A DNA stretch of 64,000 bases from Endozoicomonas sp. OPT23 (GTDB taxonomy: Bacteria > Pseudomonadota > Gammaproteobacteria > Pseudomonadales > Endozoicomonadaceae): contig NZ_PPFD01000002.1 of NCBI RefSeq assembly GCF_009653635.1, positions 434,001 to 498,000 on the forward strand, written 5' to 3'. Both the position numbers and the translations under genes were made by a program. Positions 59,793-64,000 of the stretch are shown piece by piece. The notes below the pieces were generated by a model that was not told the origin of the DNA, did not search any database, and saw nothing but the letters and a program-made list of their open reading frames with translations. Each line of letters starts with the position of its first letter. Within the stretch, counting starts at the first letter, position 1.

Positions 59793-62089
59793 TAGAACTT
59801 CAGGAAACGGTGCATTACCTTATTAATGGCCTTATCAAAGAAGGCCTGATTATCGACTACCCTGATTCGGCCATTTTCGATATCTGACCCCAGCTCATAG
59901 GCGTGTTTTTCAGCAACTTTCATTCCGGCACTGTTTACAAAAACAAAGCGGTTCTGCTTCTCGTCGATAGAAGCCAGCTTGCATTTGAACTGCTTACCTT
60001 CCTGGCCCACAAATTCAACCCACTGGCCAATAGAGAGATTCAAGCTGCCAATGAACGCAGATCTATTCTTTTCTTCCTGTGAGCTACTTGCCGTTTCTGC
60101 GATTACATCACTTGATGGTTCTGAATCATCACCTTGCTCCAGAACGCCTATTTCATCTTCCTTGCTATGGTCTACTTCAAGAACAATCTCTTCAAAAGGT
60201 TCTTTCAGAGAATATTCATCAGTTTCTTCTATCGGGATCTGGTTTTCAGGATGGTTGCTCTGCATCAATATATTGATGCTCTGCATATACTCGACGGTCA
60301 GGAATGGGCTGAACTCGACTTGGTCAAGGTGCTCAAGAATTATGTTCTTTAAATGCAACCAGTCTTCCTGCGAGACGTGTTGAGCATTGTCTGGCTGAAG
60401 GTTCCAAAGTAGTATCTCGAGGCTGTTGATTGCGTCTTCCCAGGCGAATTCTTTGTCATCTTCAGTATCTGAGGCATGATTGAGGACTTCAAGCCATGCG
60501 TCTTTGACCAGTGAATCGATGGTATCCGGAACCTGGTAGCGACTTGTTATATTGGATAGAGCTTTCTGGTTGATAATGAACGGACCATCTTCAGGCTCAA
60601 GGTCATCACTGTTTTGATCGTCTTTGTTGTATATATCTTCAAGAGATGAGTGGAAACTTTCAAGGCAGACAGGAAAAATATCCGGACTTTGAGAAAAGTC
60701 TCGGATAATTCTTCGTACAGTTTGTTCAATTAGTTGAATAACTGCATCGGTATATTCTGGCTCAAGCGTTGTATGCATACCTGCAGAAGCCATTTCATTT
60801 AACAGTTCTCTGGCTGAGTGATGACGGTCTGTTAAGAAACTTTCATCCAGCAGTGTTAATTTCAAAACCGGAATCTGGAGCAGGGCAATCAGCTTTTTAA
60901 CGTCGTCAGGAAGTTCGTGATCATCAAGGATAAATTCAAACAACATACCCACGAAATTAATCAAATCATTATGACGAGCAGAAAGCTTCTTGATGACACC
61001 TCTTTCTTCCAGCGCAGATTTTATTGAGTCAGTAAGACTGTATAAACAAGCTTGCTGGCCAGATAGCTCACCCTGTATGGCTGTAAGTGTTGTAGCCAGA
61101 TCGATAGAGGCCACAAAGGTAATTTCTCCTGAGGACGCTGTACCATTGTTAGTAGGTGTAGCCAGCAATCCTTCAACTTTGGAGACGACTTTTTGAGCAA
61201 GGGCTTCGAGCAACTGATTTTCTGATGAGTCAGAAGCCAGTTGGTTGGGTATTGCAGTAAACGAATGTCCTTCAGTTTGTATATTGTTTGTAGAGATCAC
61301 TGAATGACCAGCAGTTCCCTGAAGTTCGTTAGTTTGACCTGAATGTCCGCTGCCTCCTGTCGTTTGCTGAGAGGCAAGTGGTTCTAGTGGGTTTTGTGTT
61401 TGAGTAGTTGTTGGTGAATGATTTCCGGATTCATTTGCGGGCAGTTCCAGACCTATGGACTCGAGATGCTTATCTGTTTCTTGCCACAACGTGTAAACGC
61501 GTTCTTTGATGACCCTTGAAAATTCCAGCAATACTTCCTGAGATATCTCAAGATCTATCTCGATAACTTCAAGTGCCTTTGAAAAATTCTCGCATATCTT
61601 CAGGGCGCTAAATGGAATCTCTTCAGGTTTTATAGCAGTAACAGAACCAAGCCTCTTTTCAGAATTCAGTAGGTACTTATAGTTTTCATCCTTACCAAGT
61701 TGGGTAGATGCTGCCTGCCAGGCCAGATCATGTTCGAGTTCCGAATTTTCGATCAGACTGAGTGATGAAAATAAGTCATCTGATGGCTTCGTTTCGGGGT
61801 TATCAATAATGCTGAATGAATCTTCACTAAGAGTATTAAATTCTGCTTCTATTTTTTCTTTAAATTTTAGTAGCTGATTTCTCAACTCCAGATATCGCAT
61901 GATCTGGACGTTATTTTGACCTTCTTCTGAGGAACGGGCGCAATAAGCGACAATGGCTGTGATTATGTCAGGTACATGGGATGAGAAATGATCCTGAAAC
62001 AAGTTAATCAGCTGGGTATTGATTTTTCCCAAAATAGGGAGATTTGTCTCCCTGCTCAGAGGGATGACATTGCTAGCTTTCCCTGTCAT
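59792..62089 (-). CDS. DUF1631 family protein
   Basis: I set the start at the ATG at 62089, preceded by GGAG (MTGKASNVIPLSRETN), giving 765 residues; a TTG seven codons upstream is less likely. The family pattern is seen in the N-terminal helical part (FSSLSLIENSELEHDLAWQ, residues near 110), a disordered Gln/Ser/Gly-rich linker (about 220-290), a middle helical part (LLDESFLTDRHHSARELLNEMASAG), and a C-terminal beta domain (IGQWVEFVGQEGKQFKCKLASIDEKQNRFVFVNSAG in pieces) that looks PilZ-like. Function is unknown; the Hpt neighbour hints at a signalling role. I see no PilZ RxxxR motif. Confidence 0.8.
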   Translation of the reverse strand: MTGKASNVIPLSRETNLPILGKINTQLINLFQDHFSSHVPDIITAIVAYCARSSEEGQNNVQIMRYLELRNQLLKFKEKIEAEFNTLSEDSFSIIDNPETKPSDDLFSSLSLIENSELEHDLAWQAASTQLGKDENYKYLLNSEKRLGSVTAIKPEEIPFSALKICENFSKALEVIEIDLEISQEVLLEFSRVIKERVYTLWQETDKHLESIGLELPANESGNHSPTTTQTQNPLEPLASQQTTGGSGHSGQTNELQGTAGHSVISTNNIQTEGHSFTAIPNQLASDSSENQLLEALAQKVVSKVEGLLATPTNNGTASSGEITFVASIDLATTLTAIQGELSGQQACLYSLTDSIKSALEERGVIKKLSARHNDLINFVGMLFEFILDDHELPDDVKKLIALLQIPVLKLTLLDESFLTDRHHSARELLNEMASAGMHTTLEPEYTDAVIQLIEQTVRRIIRDFSQSPDIFPVCLESFHSSLEDIYNKDDQNSDDLEPEDGPFIINQKALSNITSRYQVPDTIDSLVKDAWLEVLNHASDTEDDKEFAWEDAINSLEILLWNLQPDNAQHVSQEDWLHLKNIILEHLDQVEFSPFLTVEYMQSINILMQSNHPENQIPIEETDEYSLKEPFEEIVLEVDHSKEDEIGVLEQGDDSEPSSDVIAETASSSQEEKNRSAFIGSLNLSIGQWVEFVGQEGKQFKCKLASIDEKQNRFVFVNSAGMKVAEKHAYELGSDIENGRIRVVDNQAFFDKAINKVMHRFLKF

Positions 62090-62259
62090 CAAGTACTCCG
62101 GAAATGACAAAAACAGAACATCAGCAATATTTTTAGCTCTATTGAATTATAAAATTATTTTTTCTATTCGATCAGAACATATGTGAATAAATGAAGAAGT
62201 AACTGCTAGCAACCAGTACCGGCGGAGTTATATCAGTGTGAATGGCTGAAAAAGTTTAT

Positions 62260-62541
62260 TCAGCCTTCTTTCAGTTCTTTTGCTATCTCTCTGGCTTTTT
62301 CGATAGCTTTATCAAAACCTTGTTTGAACAGGTTTTTTTGTATTTGAGTCTGCAGCTCTTCTGGTGAAATAGCACTCTCATCTGATGAAGCAAGCATTTC
62401 CTTATTTTTCTGATCTCGTTGTTGCAGATCAGAAAAACGTTCAGCGTCAGCGGGATCTATCTGCTGTACAGGTTCATTCGGTGGTACTTGAGGGTGCTCA
62501 GAACCTGGTTGTATTGGATCAGAGTCATTATTGGTGATCAT
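62260..62541 (-). CDS. Small acidic protein of unknown function
   Basis: The 93-residue protein has a Pro/Asn/Gln-rich N terminus, then DPADAERFSDLQQRD and a C-terminal amphipathic helix ending FDKAIEKAREIAKELKEG. The DPADAERF-type phrase turns up in some T3SS rod or HpaP-like proteins, but the match is too short to name it. It has no signal peptide. GGAAGCCGAAA-like sequence precedes the ATG. Regarding it as a real gene rests on composition and a plausible ribosome binding site. Confidence 0.5.
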   Translation of the reverse strand: MITNNDSDPIQPGSEHPQVPPNEPVQQIDPADAERFSDLQQRDQKNKEMLASSDESAISPEELQTQIQKNLFKQGFDKAIEKAREIAKELKEG

Positions 62542-62741
62542 AATTTCGGCTTCCGGGGTTAATTTGACGCTCTAGTAAGATCGTCATCTAGCCTTAGAGT
62601 TGAAGGGTAAGCAGGGATGCGAAGAAATTGGTTCTAGCGGAGACAGTTTCTTATTTCCAATATATGTAAGCTACTGATCACCAATCCGTAAAGGCTGACA
62701 CCCCTTCGCCGACATCTGTTTTGTCATACAGGGAGATTATT

Positions 62742-63047
62742 ATGAGTGGTCAGCATTTCACCTTAACTATTAGTCAAAGCACCACCGATTCTGGTGATTT
62801 CGCCATTCATATGAATGAAGAGGGCAAGAACGAACAGTTGCTGGTACATCTGCGGTTTATGTCTCAGCCCATGCTGGATGAGAAGTATCTGGATGATGTT
62901 GTTGGAGTGCTGGCTCGAAAACTGGCCAAAAGAATCATTGAATGGCGGGTAGCTCCTGATATTAACCCTGAAGCACTTCCTGATGTTCAGGATGAAGCTC
63001 GTGCTGTTGTTGATGCCATGATTGATCGAATGAAAAAAGAAGGTTGA
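62742..63047 (+). CDS. Small conserved-looking protein of unknown function
   Basis: The start at 62742 (MSGQHFTLTISQSTT, 101 residues) has GGGAG eight bases upstream and is preferred over a start 21 bases earlier. A beta-rich first half (FTLTISQ, GDFAIHMNEEG, LLVHLRFM) leads into a helical second half (VVGVLARKLAKRIIEWRV, EARAVVDAMIDRMKKEG). It is cytoplasmic by composition. I recognise no family. It is upstream of the radical SAM gene with 95 bases between. Confidence 0.65.
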   Translation: MSGQHFTLTISQSTTDSGDFAIHMNEEGKNEQLLVHLRFMSQPMLDEKYLDDVVGVLARKLAKRIIEWRVAPDINPEALPDVQDEARAVVDAMIDRMKKEG

Positions 63048-63142
63048 GCTGTAGCGATTCCGCTGCAGAGTCCACGTCAATTCCCTATAGGATGTTAACA
63101 GTGTGACCAGTATGTTGGTGGGATTTGCACTGGTAACATTCC

Positions 63143-64000
63143 ATGGACATGACCCGTTACGTCAACACCTTTGGTCGCTATCTACGAGCAAAGCATGGCG
63201 AGAAAGTTCATAAAATCTCTGTTAATGCTTCATTCACCTGCCCCAACCGGGATGGTTCAAAGGGCATTGGCGGCTGCACATTCTGCAATAACGATTCTTT
63301 CAGCCCAAAAAATACTGAGTCCGGTGATATTACCGACCAGATCATTGCTGCTAAGCAACGTGTCAGTGAGCGAACAAAAGCCAAAAAGTTTATTGCTTAC
63401 TTTCAGTCGTATAGTAATACCTACGGTGATCCTGAGGATCTGAAAAGATATTACGATGAAGCTCTTTCTGACCCGGATGTCATTGGCCTCGCTGTTGGCA
63501 CAAGGCCTGACTGTGTGCCTGATCCGGTTTTGGAATTGCTGTCTGGATATCAAAGTCAGGGCTATGAAGTTTGGCTGGAGCTGGGTCTGCAATCCAGTTT
63601 TGATGAATCACTGATTGCTATTAATCGCGGTCATGGTTTTGCTGAGTATGTAGATGCTGTGGAACGGGCCAGAAAATTTGGTTTAAAGATTTGTACTCAC
63701 CTCATAATGGGCCTACCGGGTGAAGAGCCTGAAGACACACTAAAGACATTTGATCGAGTTATTGAGCTGGGTGTTGATGCTATCAAGGTTCACCCTCTTC
63801 ATATTGTTAAAGGCACTCAGCTCGCCAGACAGTGGAAGCAGGGTCAGGTGCCCGAGCTGACTGTTGAGCAATACACCGATACTCTGGCAGAAATTATCCG
63901 TCGTGCACCAAAAGACCTTTTGTTTCATCGATTGACTGGTTCGGGTGAGCGGCAGTATTTGTTAGCCCCTGATTGGGTGATGAACAAATGGGATGTCCTT
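63143..64000 (+). CDS. YhcC-type radical SAM protein (TIGR01212 family), 3' end beyond the window
   Basis: The frame is open to the last base, so the C terminus is missing; 286 codons are visible. From ATG (MDMTRYVNTFGRYLRAK; a second ATG two codons on is equally possible) the protein shows the radical SAM iron-sulfur cysteines Cys33, Cys45 and Cys48 in the family's spaced arrangement (TCPNRDGSKGIGGCTFC), AVGTRPDCVPDPVL, the ELGLQS strand and the MGLPGEEPEDT loop. The reaction catalysed by YhcC is not established. The start lacks a strong ribosome binding site. Confidence 0.9.
   Translation, partial: MDMTRYVNTFGRYLRAKHGEKVHKISVNASFTCPNRDGSKGIGGCTFCNNDSFSPKNTESGDITDQIIAAKQRVSERTKAKKFIAYFQSYSNTYGDPEDLKRYYDEALSDPDVIGLAVGTRPDCVPDPVLELLSGYQSQGYEVWLELGLQSSFDESLIAINRGHGFAEYVDAVERARKFGLKICTHLIMGLPGEEPEDTLKTFDRVIELGVDAIKVHPLHIVKGTQLARQWKQGQVPELTVEQYTDTLAEIIRRAPKDLLFHRLTGSGERQYLLAPDWVMNKWDVL

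Overview
The window is chromosomal DNA of a gammaproteobacterium. Two blocks of housekeeping genes keep the order I recall from Pseudomonas. One is priA - rpmE - malic enzyme - mrcA / pilMNOPQ - aroKB - gltBD - hemE. The other is dsbD - aroQ - accBC - prmA - DUF3426 - dusB - fis - purHD - RetS-like sensor. A Ysc-type type III secretion (T3SS) locus, an Escherichia-like frdABCD operon and moderate G+C together point to the Oceanospirillales, possibly an Endozoicomonas relative. That assignment is inference; no rRNA or other taxonomic marker is present.

Layout. 1-24,100: the rsmE 3' end, a DUF2059-like exported protein, priA, rpmE, a secreted-nuclease-like protein, malic enzyme, PBP1A, the type IV pilus assembly operon pilMNOPQ, aroK-aroB, glutamate synthase gltB-gltD and hemE. 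24,100-38,720 (minus strand): a RetS-like hybrid sensor with a degenerate kinase domain, purD, purH, fis, dusB, a zinc-ribbon/DUF3426 protein, prmA, accC, accB, aroQ, dsbD and ppa, followed by a TRIC/UPF0126 membrane protein. 39,640-50,790: a T3SS operon with a novel Pro-rich protein, an LcrV-like tip protein, an LcrH-like chaperone, YopB- and YopD-like translocators, a YopN-TyeA fused gatekeeper, a SycN-like chaperone and SctI, SctJ, SctK and SctL, closed by a strong hairpin. 50,860-55,790: an aromatic amino acid permease and frdABCD. 55,780-64,000: a possible secreted protein, a short-chain dehydrogenase, an ECF sigma/anti-sigma pair, a MarC protein, an Hpt protein, a DUF1631 protein, two small unknowns and a YhcC-type radical SAM protein cut by the window end.

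How the parts fit. The T3SS locus has the same internal order as Yersinia lcrV-lcrH-yopBD, then yopN/tyeA-sycN, then yscIJKL. It holds the secreted and host-contacting parts plus the inner ring lipoprotein and sorting-platform arms. The export gate, ATPase, secretin and needle are not in the window and must be encoded elsewhere if the system works.

Most unusual observation. A ~35-residue module (MGFSxxQIDAL, then SLANPDD, then NSLxSxH) occurs once in the tip protein, once in the YopB-like translocator, and twice plus a degenerate third copy in the YopD-like translocator. Its first half resembles the MGF signature of UBA-type helical domains. I know of no T3SS translocon carrying such a shared repeat. 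Other points of interest are the gatekeeper's ~120-residue C-terminal extension, a RetS-like receptor that looks catalytically dead, a 68-bp MITE-like hairpin where Pseudomonas carries a damX-like gene, and an intrinsic terminator inside the 5' end of the nuclease gene.
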